64,000 nt of DNA, from contig NZ_JAIVAM010000012.1 of NCBI RefSeq assembly GCF_020171845.1, positions 62,001-126,000 on the forward strand, given 5' to 3'. This DNA comes from Cytobacillus kochii. GTDB taxonomy: Bacteria; Bacillota; Bacilli; Bacillales; Cytobacillaceae. The stretch's first letter is position 1. Each line of letters starts with the position of its first letter. Under the pieces are notes generated by a model, which was not told the origin of the DNA, did not search any database, and worked only from the letters and a program-made list of their open reading frames with translations. The position numbers and the translations under genes were made by a program. Of this stretch, positions 17,099-25,836 are shown piece by piece.

Positions 17099-17138
17099 GC
17101 ACAAACAAAAACTCCTAAAAAATCGTTTTTGTTTGTGC
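17099..17138 (+). terminator. terminator of the aminotransferase gene
   Basis: GCACAAACAAAAA and TTTTTGTTTGTGC form a 13-bp perfect stem 25 nt after the stop. The A/T-rich arm provides U residues in either direction. Confidence 0.7.
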
Positions 17139-17152
17139 CATTTATGAATCAA

Positions 17153-17227
17153 CTATTTATCGCTCTCCATAACTATCTGATGCTCTTCAATGATTTTTTT
17201 AATTTCTCTCTTTTTCTTCTTTTTCAT
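17153..17227 (-). CDS. possible lysine-rich 24-residue peptide
   Basis: An ATG-initiated frame reads MKKKKKREIKKIIEEHQIVM and ends four residues later. It is strongly basic at the N-terminus with an amphipathic helical pattern. There is no clear ribosome binding site (CAACGAG precedes the ATG), so it may be chance. The rest of 17140-17420 shows no other gene. Confidence 0.2.
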   Translation of the reverse strand: MKKKKKREIKKIIEEHQIVMESDK

Positions 17228-17420
17228 CTCGTTGCTAAAACGAAAGCAAAATTCTGGGCATGACACAATTTATCCTTTTACTAGATTTATAGCATTTTGA
17301 TTCAGGCTATAAAAACTGCAGCTCTGTTATAACTTAAAGAGATAACTATTGATTGTATAATATGTAAAAATATGTGATAATATAATTAGTTATGATATTT
17401 TGAATTCGAGGTAATGACAG

Positions 17421-17591
17421 ATGCAGGTAACTTCTATAGACATAGAGAGTCAAATAAAAGATACAAGAGAAATGCTTTTAATTATCGGGGATATTTTTGG
17501 ACTATCAGACCCGTTCACTATTCAAATAAGCGAGGAACTCGACCTCTTAATTAATATGGTACAAAAAGAAAAATACGCAATGTATAAATAA
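17421..17591 (+). CDS. Spo0E-family aspartyl phosphatase (small sporulation regulator)
   Basis: This 56-residue protein has the length and two-helix hairpin pattern of Spo0E/YisI/YnzD proteins. The family signature SQELD appears as SEELD at residues 37-41 in QISEELDLLINM, and the first helix is IDIESQIKDTREMLLII. Family members dephosphorylate Spo0A-P and so delay sporulation. ATG at 17421 follows GAGGT at 17408-17412. It is monocistronic and ends at a bidirectional terminator. The presence of such a gene points to a spore former. Confidence 0.85.
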   Translation: MQVTSIDIESQIKDTREMLLIIGDIFGLSDPFTIQISEELDLLINMVQKEKYAMYK

Positions 17592-17592
17592 G

Positions 17593-17630
17593 TAAAAGCC
17601 TAGTTTCCTCTGAAAGGAATTAGGCTTTTA
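17593..17630. terminator. bidirectional terminator between the Spo0E-like and ATP-grasp genes
   Basis: AAAAGCCTA and TAGGCTTTT pair across an 18-nt loop that itself contains TTTCC and GGAAA arms. It sits directly between two converging genes. Confidence 0.85.
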
Positions 17631-17633
17631 CCA

Positions 17634-18449
17634 TTAAGAAACAACTTTATTTCCTGGTGTTGGCGATGTTGGAAATGGTGGTAGAAATTGTGATAATAAA
17701 TATTGATAAATCGTTTGTTCCACTGATTTTCCTAGTTTATTTAACCCTTGATTCCCAAATAACACATTAAATTCGATAATATAGTATTTCCCTTCGCTTA
17801 CCATGACATCAAACCCTGCATGATTAATACCTAATTGACCGGCGATATCTAAAACAAGGTCGATTGCTTCTTGTGGAATAAAATCGGCACATAGTTCTCC
17901 ACCTTGTGCAATATTATGAAGAAACTCTCCTTCTAGTCCCACTCTCCAGTAGGCGCCCAGTACTTCATTCCCAACCACACATATACGTAAATCTTTGCCA
18001 TCATTCGGTAAATATTCTTGGATATATAAAGCGTCCACTTTCTCACAATACGTTAGAAAGTCTTCTCTCGATTGGATAAGGAAAACACCTTTTCCCATAG
18101 AGTTTCGTGATTCTTTTGCTACAAAAGGAAAGGGAAAAGTATCTAACACATACTCAATATTGCTCCTTGTATTAGCAAGGATTTCAGTATAGGGAGCATG
18201 CTCAGGACTCACCGACCAAAGGGCCCTTGTCATTTCAATTTTACTAAAACCTAACTGCATTGTTTCTATGCTAGGAAAAATCTTTTTCTTCAACCCATAC
18301 ACAAGTGACGGTACTTGCCACGTTTCAGGAAATAACACGATGTCTGCTTGCTTTATTGCATCTATTTCCTTAAACATATGTTCTGGCTTTATATAGTGCA
18401 CATTGGGCATACCAATCGTGCGAAATGCATTAAAAGAAACAATTTTCAT
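17634..18449 (-). CDS. RimK-type ATP-grasp ligase
   Basis: This protein of about 271 residues has an ATP-grasp fold of the RimK/YheC type: PFPFVAKESRNSMGKGVFLI (ATP-binding strand and glycine loop), YIQEYLPNDGKDLRICVVG, and the magnesium-site end GFDVMVSEGKYYIIEFNVLFGNQG with the Glu and Asn ligands. RimK relatives join glutamate or another amino acid to a carboxyl group. The target is unknown. I take ATG 18449 (MKIVSFNAFRT) because GAAGGTGA lies eight nt before it; the ATG 18 nt upstream lacks a binding site. No operon partner. Confidence 0.8.
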   Translation of the reverse strand: MKIVSFNAFRTIGMPNVHYIKPEHMFKEIDAIKQADIVLFPETWQVPSLVYGLKKKIFPSIETMQLGFSKIEMTRALWSVSPEHAPYTEILANTRSNIEYVLDTFPFPFVAKESRNSMGKGVFLIQSREDFLTYCEKVDALYIQEYLPNDGKDLRICVVGNEVLGAYWRVGLEGEFLHNIAQGGELCADFIPQEAIDLVLDIAGQLGINHAGFDVMVSEGKYYIIEFNVLFGNQGLNKLGKSVEQTIYQYLLSQFLPPFPTSPTPGNKVVS

Positions 18450-18772
18450 TGATTCATTCACCTTCATTATTCAATTATGTTTTCCGTATTACAGATGTTA
18501 AAAAATGTATTTAAAAGAATAGAAAACTATTAATATCATAGCATTTTTGTAAAAAAATACAATCAGTTTTTTCAAGAAATATTCTTATTAATATTTCTAA
18601 ATATTTATTGTAATTATACGGAAGTAGAATAAAGAAAAATCAGGAAAATAGATCCGGTTTTTTGGAAAATTAAAAGAGTTGAATGCATTTACACTCATTT
18701 TCTTTATTTTTTTCATTTCTAATGCCAAATTTTAAAAACCAACTGTGTCAAAAGATTCTCCTGTTTAAATTT
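18450..18772. other. AT-rich intergenic stretch
   Basis: Apart from the likely promoter of the ATP-grasp gene near its right end, I see no gene, repeat or structured RNA here. Confidence 0.5.
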
Positions 18773-18985
18773 CTAGTGTAGGACATTTACCTTAAATTGA
18801 ATAGAATGACTTGTTTTGTTAGTCCTTCTAAGGGAACCACCCTCTCTTTTTAAAGCACACACCCATTATCTTACAATCGTTTTACTACGGATTCCAATTA
18901 CCTTTGCTAAGGAAGCGTAACCACCTTCCCTAGCAAGAGAGAGAATAACAATTTTTTGCTTAATAGCCCCATCATCATTCACCAT
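18773..18985 (-). pseudogene. decayed IS3-type orfA helix-turn-helix fragment
   Basis: The minus-strand frame from ATG 18985 reads KQKIVILSLAREGGYASLAK, then VIGIRSKTIVR, a TAA stop, then WVCALKREGGS, up to a second stop at 18773. The spacing of the helix-turn-helix and the TIxxWVxALKxEG pattern matches IS3-family OrfA. The internal stop and loss of the following leucine-zipper and catalytic parts mark it as a remnant. No terminal inverted repeats are visible. Confidence 0.5.
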
Positions 18986-19019
18986 AAAAAACACCCCGAG
19001 TGTTAGACTTTCGGGGTGT
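18986..19019 (-). terminator. terminator of the penicillin-binding protein gene
   Basis: ACACCCCGA and TCGGGGTGT pair across 11 nt, followed on the minus strand by six T residues. It lies 27 nt past the stop codon. Confidence 0.9.
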
Positions 19020-19045
19020 ACATCAAAAGCTCTATTCTTTTTTAT

Positions 19046-21184
19046 TTAAAGTTCTTCATTTTCTTCGTCTTTTTGTTTAGTCTTCATTTTAAAATAAGCA
19101 TCAAATACCTCATCAGCAATATGAAGGTTAATCTTGGATTTATCTGAAGACAACCATGGAATGACGACTGAAATGGCAATTTCAGGGTTATCATACGGCG
19201 CGTAACCGACAAAGGTTAAATTCCAAGTATCCGGATTTGATTGCACCTTAAGCGGCCCCCCGTAGTAAGCTTGGGCTGTTCCTGTTTTACCTGCAATCTT
19301 GTACTTTTTATTTGTAATCCCACTATTTGCTGTTCCCTGCGGATGGTTGACTACTTGGATAAACCCATCCTGTACATGTTCAATCCATGCATCCTTCATC
19401 GTAATTTTATTCAAAACATTTGGCTCAATGGATTGATAAACCGCACCAAGTTGATTATTCTCGAGATTCGGTTCACGAATTTCCTTCACAATCTGTGGTT
19501 GCATACGGTAACCACCATTTGCTATCGTTGATACATATTGTGCCAATTGTAGCGGACTATAAGTATCGAATTGTCCAATGGCAAAATCAAGCGTATTCCC
19601 TCCATTAGGAGGAATGGGTGATTGTCCTGTTACTTCACCTGGTAAGTCGATACCCGTTTTCACCCCAAGACCGAACTGGTGAAAATTATATCGTAACTTT
19701 CTAATACCTTCATCTTTATCAATACGAAGTTTACCTCGCGGAATGTATTCTTGTTGCCCACCAATTCTCATCGCTATTAAAAACATATAAACATTTGACG
19801 ATTTCCTAAGGGCCGTTAGATCATTAATGGCACCAAATCCTGCCGTATTCCAAGATCGTTTAGGTTGTGTTCCGTCAAAATACAAAGGTCTATCCACCAA
19901 AACACTCCAAGGTGAGATTACCCCTTCTTGGTAACCTGCTAACACTGTTGCGCCTTTTATAGTGGAACCCATTGAATATTGACTTGTCATATTACCTAAG
20001 GCGTAATCCATGACTTCTGTTTCACCTGTTTTTTCATCTTTGACAAATTGTTTGCCAGCCATTGCGAGAACCTCACCTGTTTGTGGGTTCATCGCTGAAA
20101 CGAAGCCACGATCTAAAAAGTAATTACTTCCCCTCAGACTCCGAACATGCTTTTCAATAATTTTTTCTACCTCTTGTTGGAATTCGATGTCAGTTGTTAA
20201 GACAAGGTCTTTTCCTGCTTGTCCTTCTCTTACCACATCTTGCTTTGTTACTTCACCTGTTTTATCTGTGTAATTTTTCATGATTTTCTTTTGCCCTTGT
20301 AAAACAGACTCGTATTGCAATTCTAAATAACTCTTGCCGACACGATCATTACGACTATAACCTTTAGATTGATAATATTCGAGCATTTCACTAGGTAAGC
20401 CCTCTTTTGAACTTGAAACATTTCCAAGTACAGAACTTAATGTCACTTCGCCGTCTTCGTCTTTCAAAGCATTATAACGTTCCCAGTCTACCGTTGTATC
20501 AATACCAGGTAATAGATGAAGATTCTCACTAACAAGAGCAAATTCATCTTCATTGACATTTTTGTTCTTAATAAAATGAGGTGTCAACATTCGACTACTT
20601 GCCATTTCTCGAAATATCGCTAAAACTTCTAGTTCATCCTTCTTAAAAGCATTCAGTTCTTCTTCAGTTATTCGTTCCCGCGTTCGTTTATATATTTCGT
20701 CATCTACTTCTTTTGATGACATATCACTTGCTAGCAATTTATCTTTTTCTTTATCCGATACTTTTTCTGCTGCTTCATTCGGATACTTTATTATCCAAAA
20801 GTCTTGTTTATCTCTTTCAGTAATCGCCTTCAAGTCTTCTTCCGTGTCTTTTTTAATCATCTTCGCTAAAAGCTCTGATGTCTGAATCATGTCTTCTTGT
20901 GTTGTAGATTGGGAGCGAGTATAACTTATGGCTAATTGGGGTTTATTCCCTACAACCAGTCTACCTTTACTATCATAGATCTGCCCCCTAGGTGCCGTGC
21001 TTGCTACTGGCACCTCCACTTCCCGTTCAATCTCTTTTTTATAATTCTCTCCGTAAACAATTTGAACAATACCTAAGCGGAAGATCAGAATCGAAAAGAG
21101 TATAAATACTGCAAAAAACATTAAATTAATCCGAAAAACCATTTTTTTATTTCGTTTTTTTCTTCTCTGTTCTCCCGCCATCAT
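19046..21184 (-). CDS. class B penicillin-binding protein (PbpA/PbpH-like transpeptidase)
   Basis: This protein of about 712 residues has one N-terminal membrane anchor (FRINLMFFAVFILFSILIFR), a dimerisation domain and a C-terminal transpeptidase. Active-site motifs are complete: SxxK in YSMGSTIKGATV, SxN in RKSSNVYMF, and KTG in AGKTGTAQAYYGG. It cross-links peptidoglycan outside the membrane; length and the QIYDSKGRLVV segment resemble Bacillus PBP2A/PbpH, which act in cell elongation and rod shape. The start is unclear because no strong binding site precedes MMAGEQRRKK; I chose ATG 21184. Monocistronic. Confidence 0.88.
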   Translation of the reverse strand: MMAGEQRRKKRNKKMVFRINLMFFAVFILFSILIFRLGIVQIVYGENYKKEIEREVEVPVASTAPRGQIYDSKGRLVVGNKPQLAISYTRSQSTTQEDMIQTSELLAKMIKKDTEEDLKAITERDKQDFWIIKYPNEAAEKVSDKEKDKLLASDMSSKEVDDEIYKRTRERITEEELNAFKKDELEVLAIFREMASSRMLTPHFIKNKNVNEDEFALVSENLHLLPGIDTTVDWERYNALKDEDGEVTLSSVLGNVSSSKEGLPSEMLEYYQSKGYSRNDRVGKSYLELQYESVLQGQKKIMKNYTDKTGEVTKQDVVREGQAGKDLVLTTDIEFQQEVEKIIEKHVRSLRGSNYFLDRGFVSAMNPQTGEVLAMAGKQFVKDEKTGETEVMDYALGNMTSQYSMGSTIKGATVLAGYQEGVISPWSVLVDRPLYFDGTQPKRSWNTAGFGAINDLTALRKSSNVYMFLIAMRIGGQQEYIPRGKLRIDKDEGIRKLRYNFHQFGLGVKTGIDLPGEVTGQSPIPPNGGNTLDFAIGQFDTYSPLQLAQYVSTIANGGYRMQPQIVKEIREPNLENNQLGAVYQSIEPNVLNKITMKDAWIEHVQDGFIQVVNHPQGTANSGITNKKYKIAGKTGTAQAYYGGPLKVQSNPDTWNLTFVGYAPYDNPEIAISVVIPWLSSDKSKINLHIADEVFDAYFKMKTKQKDEENEEL

Positions 21185-21478
21185 CAACACAACCAATCAT
21201 CAAAGTATGAATGTTCTTAATTATTACTATATGTAACTATTATATTTCACAAATATGTTATCTATTAAAATTAGATTAATAATATAAACTATCTTACAAC
21301 AAATATCCAATTTTTTCAATTGTTATGAAGAAATATTTGATAAAAAAAGATCAATTTTACACTTTCAGTAACATTTCTCTAAAGACGATAGATGGTGAAC
21401 AAATCAGGTATCCACTCGACTGCCTTTTAAGTGATGATTGTTCTTCATTTTTTATTAGCTAAATAAAAAAATCGATTG
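21185..21478. other. intergenic region before the penicillin-binding protein gene
   Basis: A 294-bp AT-rich stretch. It should contain the promoter of the penicillin-binding protein gene and the terminator of the MFS gene, but I cannot define either with confidence. Confidence 0.4.
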
Positions 21479-22759
21479 TTAACCAACCGATTTTTTCATT
21501 TGACTCATTTGAAGTTTTTGACGATATACTGTTGGCTCATATAACATGAATACTCCAATTAACCCAATAATCGCAAAGCTTAAAGGAATATAAAGTCCAT
21601 ATTGATAAGCGGTTGTAACGTCAAAATTAGCAAAATGGTCCAATACTTTTCCAAAAATTGCTGGCAACAACACTGCGCTAAGAAAGCCTCCCGTATTAGC
21701 GAAACCGGAAATAAGCCCCACTTCCTTTATATGAAAGGACTGTCTAACAACTGTAAAGGTTAGAGCACTGGCACCATTTGCATAACCTATGATTACGAAT
21801 AAAAGAATGAATAATAAATATGGTGGCTCTCCACCCATCAATACTAAAGTGATCCAAGCAGAAACCGACAGCATCTGCACAATGACATACGGTGCTTTGA
21901 CTCTGTCAAAAAAAGTAGATAGATAGGTTGTTAATGGTGCTCCGATAATGGCACCAAATAAGCCGTACATAATTACTTCACTTGCACTTGATCGTGATAA
22001 ACCGTAAATGTCCATACCATAGGGAACTGCCCAAGAGCCAATAAAGCCGATATATGTGCCCACTACACCAAAGTGACAAAGGAATGTCGCCCAAGCTTGG
22101 CGATTGACAAGTAATCTTCTTATGATGACTAATAACGGTTCATTTGTTTCTTTTTGATTTTTTTCTTCTTCCATTTGAAATTTCTTCTTAGGATATTTTA
22201 TTAAAACAACATAGAGCCCCATACCAAGGGTGAATATTACAATGCCAACAATTAAAAATGGAAGTCGCCACCCTAATAGAGAAATGGTCGAACTAAAAGG
22301 AACTGTTGCTAATAAGAATCCTAAACTTCCGGTCATTCCGGCAAGTCCCACTAGCATCGAAAACTCCTGCTGCTTGAACCAAATGCTCAATACAAGAACT
22401 AAATTGACCCATATAGTAGCATCGCCAATTCCACATAATAACCTAGCAAAGATGAGCATATAACTATTATCTACCGAACTATACAGGATGGTACCTAGCC
22501 CGTTTAGCAGTGTTCCAGCGACAAGAAATACATTTGGACCAAATCTATCAGAGAATAATCCTATGGGAATTTGCAATCCAGCATAAGCAAAAAATTGAAT
22601 ACTCGTTATCAGCCCTATCGTTGCTGCAGTTAAATGAAATTCTTCCATTAATTGATCAGTAATTAAACCAGGTGCTGTTCTTTGACTAACCATAAATAAA
22701 TAGGCTAAAAGTAAAACACCAAATACAACCCATCTGTACTTACTTTGTTGTTTATTCAT
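21479..22759 (-). CDS. MFS transporter, substrate unknown
   Basis: This 426-residue protein has about twelve hydrophobic helices in two halves, with the MFS loop-2/3 motif GLFSDRFGPNVFL and a central cytoplasmic loop rich in charge (KYPKKKFQMEEEKNQKET). The family moves small solutes by proton or solute exchange. No adjacent enzyme indicates a substrate; anion:cation symporters and oxalate/formate antiporters look generally alike. ATG at 22759 follows GAGGAAGG. It is separate from tenA by 300 bp and a strong hairpin. Confidence 0.85.
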   Translation of the reverse strand: MNKQQSKYRWVVFGVLLLAYLFMVSQRTAPGLITDQLMEEFHLTAATIGLITSIQFFAYAGLQIPIGLFSDRFGPNVFLVAGTLLNGLGTILYSSVDNSYMLIFARLLCGIGDATIWVNLVLVLSIWFKQQEFSMLVGLAGMTGSLGFLLATVPFSSTISLLGWRLPFLIVGIVIFTLGMGLYVVLIKYPKKKFQMEEEKNQKETNEPLLVIIRRLLVNRQAWATFLCHFGVVGTYIGFIGSWAVPYGMDIYGLSRSSASEVIMYGLFGAIIGAPLTTYLSTFFDRVKAPYVIVQMLSVSAWITLVLMGGEPPYLLFILLFVIIGYANGASALTFTVVRQSFHIKEVGLISGFANTGGFLSAVLLPAIFGKVLDHFANFDVTTAYQYGLYIPLSFAIIGLIGVFMLYEPTVYRQKLQMSQMKKSVG

Positions 22760-22987
22760 TTTTAAAACGCCTTCCTCAATTTAACATTCGTCTCTCATTA
22801 TACGCTTATTGTCATTATATATATATAGGAAGTTTATATGTCTATGAGGGTGGAGAAGTAGAAGTCATTTCTATTGACTAGATGAGTAGTTTTTGAAGTC
22901 CGAACTTCTTTTTAGGAAAATCCGATACGGCAAATTGTCTTTATTCCATAAACAAACCTGATACTACAACGATTATAATGGGTATAA

Positions 22988-23033
22988 TGTTAACAGAATT
23001 GAGTTAGTATGAACTAACCTTATTCTGTTAACA
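22988..23033 (-). terminator. nested inverted repeat downstream of tenA
   Basis: TGTTAACAGAAT and ATTCTGTTAACA form a perfect 12-bp outer stem. Inside lies a second stem, GTTAG/CTAAC. It stands 27 nt after the tenA stop and is the likely terminator, though no T run follows. The rest of 22760-22987 shows nothing I can name. Confidence 0.6.
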
Positions 23034-23059
23034 CTATTCCCGCTTTCATTTATGAAGTT

Positions 23060-23752
23060 TTATGCATATGTTTTATCACTTAGCCACTTTTCTTGGGTAT
23101 AAGCCATTTCCCAAAAAGCTAATTCATATTGACAGCTAATGGTAAATGCCATTTTCATTTTTTCTTTTTCTGTTTCAGATGCAATTTCGGCAAGCCGATC
23201 AAGATGATGAATTTGTTCCAGTACAAGTTTAACAAACCATTCTCCACCGTATGTATCAATCCAGGTACGATAGATTTCTTCTTTTGGTTTTGCCCCTTTA
23301 AAGCTCTGCCCAATATCATAATAAATCCAATAACACGGAAGCAAACTAGCGATGACCTCGCCAACTGTGCCTGTCTCTGCTACACGATATAAATGGGATG
23401 TATATGCATAGGCAGTAGGAGCGGGTCTAAACTGGTTTAACTCTTCTTCAGAAACTTTTAATACCTCCATAAATTTGTTATGTAACCCTAGTTCAGCTTC
23501 ATAGGTACCTTGCGCATGCGAGGCCATTCTTGAGGTCATATATAAATTCTCTGCTTTAGAAGCAGCGATTGCTTGCACACGAGCAAAATGTGATAAATAG
23601 TAAGAATCTTGTAACACATAAAAGCGGAAACACTCAATTGGTAAATCTCCCTTAGCAATTCCTTTAACGAAAGGGTGTTCAAAATTCGCTTCCCATATAT
23701 CATGTACTTCTTTCCTTAACGATTGTGTAAACGTTTCTTTTGTTGTCATCAT
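23060..23752 (-). CDS. tenA: thiaminase II / aminopyrimidine aminohydrolase
   Basis: This 230-residue all-helical protein hydrolyses 4-amino-5-aminomethyl-2-methylpyrimidine for thiamin salvage. It shows FRFYVLQDSYYLSHFARVQ, the catalytic cysteine in LLPCYWIYYDIG, and the C-terminal SCQYELAFWEMAY with the conserved glutamates. Length matches TenA. ATG at 23752 (or the next codon) follows AGAGGT. A TPP riboswitch and a terminator hairpin lie in its leader, so TPP should switch it off. No other thi gene is adjacent. Confidence 0.95.
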   Translation of the reverse strand: MMTTKETFTQSLRKEVHDIWEANFEHPFVKGIAKGDLPIECFRFYVLQDSYYLSHFARVQAIAASKAENLYMTSRMASHAQGTYEAELGLHNKFMEVLKVSEEELNQFRPAPTAYAYTSHLYRVAETGTVGEVIASLLPCYWIYYDIGQSFKGAKPKEEIYRTWIDTYGGEWFVKLVLEQIHHLDRLAEIASETEKEKMKMAFTISCQYELAFWEMAYTQEKWLSDKTYA

Positions 23753-23804
23753 TTCTACCTCTTCTCTTTTTTTTATCGAGCATAAAAAATCCAGAAAAGC
23801 GAAA

Positions 23805-23829
23805 AACCACTTCCTATAAGAAAGTGGTT
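23805..23829 (-). terminator. riboswitch-controlled terminator before tenA
   Basis: AACCACTT and AAGTGGTT pair and are followed on the minus strand by T-rich sequence (GGTTTTTCGCTTTT). It lies between the TPP aptamer and tenA, the position of an expression-platform terminator. Confidence 0.8.
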
Positions 23830-23882
23830 ACTGTATACATTATTCATTTAGTTATAGTTATAATGTTAACTAAATTTATATA

Positions 23883-23977
23883 CGCCACTTCCCTACGCTG
23901 GTATCAACCAGATCAGGTTCTAAGAGTCTTAAAGTTATTACACTTTAATCTCAGCCTTTTAAAGGCACCCCTAGTGG
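23883..23977 (-). ncRNA. TPP riboswitch (THI element)
   Basis: Read on the minus strand it contains all conserved THI segments: AGGGGTGCC, GGCTGAGA, AACCTGATCTGGTTGATACC and AGCGTAGGGAAGTGG. It is followed by a terminator and tenA. Confidence 0.97.
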
Positions 23978-24003
23978 ATTTATTCAATTATGCTTTCAAA
24001 GTT

Positions 24004-24031
24004 ATGTTATCATCTTATCAATAAATGTCAA
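24004..24031 (-). promoter_or_regulatory. probable promoter of the TPP riboswitch-tenA transcript
   Basis: TTGACA (24026-24031 complement) and TAACAT (24004-24009 complement) are 16 bp apart on the minus strand, about 27 bp before the aptamer. Confidence 0.5.
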
Positions 24032-24059
24032 CCTAAATGGAAACTGCAAGTTTAGTAAA

Positions 24060-24319
24060 TAAGCAATGTCGAGCTTCTCTTTCAGTAACCATTATGAAAC
24101 AAGTTGGATGAATGCTTCAACTGACGTAATACCCCGGCTTAAATTGGCATTGACTCAAGGATGGATAACACCAAATATTCTCCAAGCATTTAAACTCTCT
24201 GCCGTTAGACCAGACCCTCCCCCCTTCTCGTTCGGTGAAGTTTTTCTTTATAATGAAAGCTTTCGACTTTTTATCAGCTTAAAATATGTTTATACTAGAA
24301 TTATGATTTTGGATAAAGA
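24060..24319. other. intergenic region with possible gene remnant
   Basis: No intact gene. On the minus strand one frame reads SGLTAESLNAWRIFGVIHP, stop, VNANLSRGITSVEAFIQLVS, stop, WLLKEKLDIAYLLNL, which looks protein-like despite two stops and could be a dead transposase or other gene. Identity unknown. Confidence 0.25.
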
Positions 24320-24970
24320 ATGGGTGAATACTACTTGGAAACACATATTTTTTCAAAGGGAGAAGAAATCGCCAACGCGATCGTACACGGAATTGGTGCG
24401 CTATTAAGTATTGCGGCTCTGGTCATTTTAACTGTTTTTTCATCCTTATATGGAACAGCTTGGCATATTGTCAGCTTTGTTCTTTTTGGTAAAACGATGG
24501 TTATTTTATATTTCTCATCAACTTTGCTACATAGTTTACCTGCTGGAAAAGCAAAGGATGTATTTGAGATTCTCGATCATTCTTCCATTTACTTTTTTAT
24601 TGCTGGAACGTTCACACCGTTTCTATTTATAACAGTTAAAGGACCCTTAGGATGGACTTTATTTGGTCTTGTTTGGGGGCTAGCGATTGCTGGTACGGTT
24701 TTCAAATGTTTTTTTGTTAAAAAGTTTTTAGTCTTCTCGACATTACTATATGTTTTGATGGGCTGGCTAATTATATTTGCCTGGGAGCCCTTGGTTACAC
24801 ACTTACCCACACAAGGAATGATTTTCCTCATTATCGGTGGCGTACTATACACTGCTGGTTCAATATTTTATGTATGGAGAGGATTTAAGTACCATCACGC
24901 ATTGTGGCATGTTTTTGTTCTCGCTGGTTCGATTATGCATTTTTTTGCTGTTCTCTCGCTTCTACCATGA
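24320..24970 (+). CDS. hemolysin III / PAQR-family membrane protein
   Basis: This 216-residue protein has seven predicted membrane helices. The family signatures are present: KGEEIANAIVHGIGALLSIA at the N-terminus, the metal-site segments SSTLLHSL and LDHSSIYFFIAGTFTPF, and the C-terminal HHALWHVFVLAGSIMHFF with three histidines. PAQR proteins in bacteria are linked to membrane homeostasis; the hemolysin name is historical. The start ATG at 24320 has only a weak upstream GGATAAAG. An inverted repeat ATCTGCAG/CTGCAGAT at 24995-25027 follows the gene. Confidence 0.88.
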   Translation: MGEYYLETHIFSKGEEIANAIVHGIGALLSIAALVILTVFSSLYGTAWHIVSFVLFGKTMVILYFSSTLLHSLPAGKAKDVFEILDHSSIYFFIAGTFTPFLFITVKGPLGWTLFGLVWGLAIAGTVFKCFFVKKFLVFSTLLYVLMGWLIIFAWEPLVTHLPTQGMIFLIIGGVLYTAGSIFYVWRGFKYHHALWHVFVLAGSIMHFFAVLSLLP

Positions 24971-25089
24971 TCAAAATTTACTTCTTTATAAATGATCTGC
25001 AGATGGCTACTCTCACCGCCTGCAGATTTATTAATATCCGTTTGTTGAGTTTTTATGACAATACGTGTTTAATCTAAAAAAACTACTAC

Positions 25090-25836
25090 TTATAATAACT
25101 TCATTACTTCATAGCGAAAACTCACTTTTTTATACCCTTGTTTGCGATACATATCCTTTGGCGTGTCATTGCTGTCGGCTACAAGTATAACCCTATGATT
25201 GCTAAATCGTTTCATTACTTCATATTGCAAACTTGCAGCAATCCCCTTTAATCGGTGAGCTGGTAACACACCTACATTATCAATTTCAGCTGTACACTTA
25301 TTAAAAAATACTTGTAATGAACCTGCTGGCACACCATGATCATATGCGAGTAACTGTAACGTATCTTTTGCATTATAATGATAGGAATGCATGCTTCTAT
25401 TAAGATTCACATATTCCTCACCATAATCTTGATCAAAGTTTCCCTGCAATAGTAGATATTCTCGTAAATTATCATTTGTCACTTCCTCAACCACGATTTC
25501 GTTCTTTCTATCTTTATAGATAAATTGAAGAGGTTTAATTTCATATAACTCCTGACACCCGATCGTATAAAATTGTTGATAAAGGTATAATAAAACATCC
25601 TCTTTAATCATTTCGTCTGCTGGTAAATAAAACTTCAAATGTTCTTGTTTATGCTCTTTCTGATAGTCTTCTAAATACCTCTGTGCCAGTTGAAAATCTT
25701 GCAAACTAGGATTTATTTTAAATTGAATAAAGTTTGCATCATATTTAAAATAGAACTGTTTTGTGCCATAGTGATCAAAGTTGGCTTTCTCTGCTATTAA
25801 ATTACCATCATGGTGTATATCTCTGAAACTAACCAT
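25090..25836 (-). CDS. GNAT-family N-acetyltransferase
   Basis: This protein of about 248 residues has its GNAT core in the C-terminal half: AGSLQVFFNKCTAEIDNVGVL (beta strands), then the acetyl-CoA loop VLPAHRLKGIAASLQYEVM and the closing DTPKDMYRKQGYKKVSFRYEV. The N-terminal 110 residues are a family-specific extension. The substrate is unknown. I use ATG 25836 because GAGGGTGGG lies just upstream; the longer TTG-initiated frame has no binding site. Confidence 0.85.
   Translation of the reverse strand: MVSFRDIHHDGNLIAEKANFDHYGTKQFYFKYDANFIQFKINPSLQDFQLAQRYLEDYQKEHKQEHLKFYLPADEMIKEDVLLYLYQQFYTIGCQELYEIKPLQFIYKDRKNEIVVEEVTNDNLREYLLLQGNFDQDYGEEYVNLNRSMHSYHYNAKDTLQLLAYDHGVPAGSLQVFFNKCTAEIDNVGVLPAHRLKGIAASLQYEVMKRFSNHRVILVADSNDTPKDMYRKQGYKKVSFRYEVMKLL

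Noticed and set aside
24066..24407. 113-codon plus-strand frame overlapping the hemolysin III gene start
   Set aside because: It overlaps the clear hemolysin III gene out of frame, has no RBS and no recognisable protein pattern.
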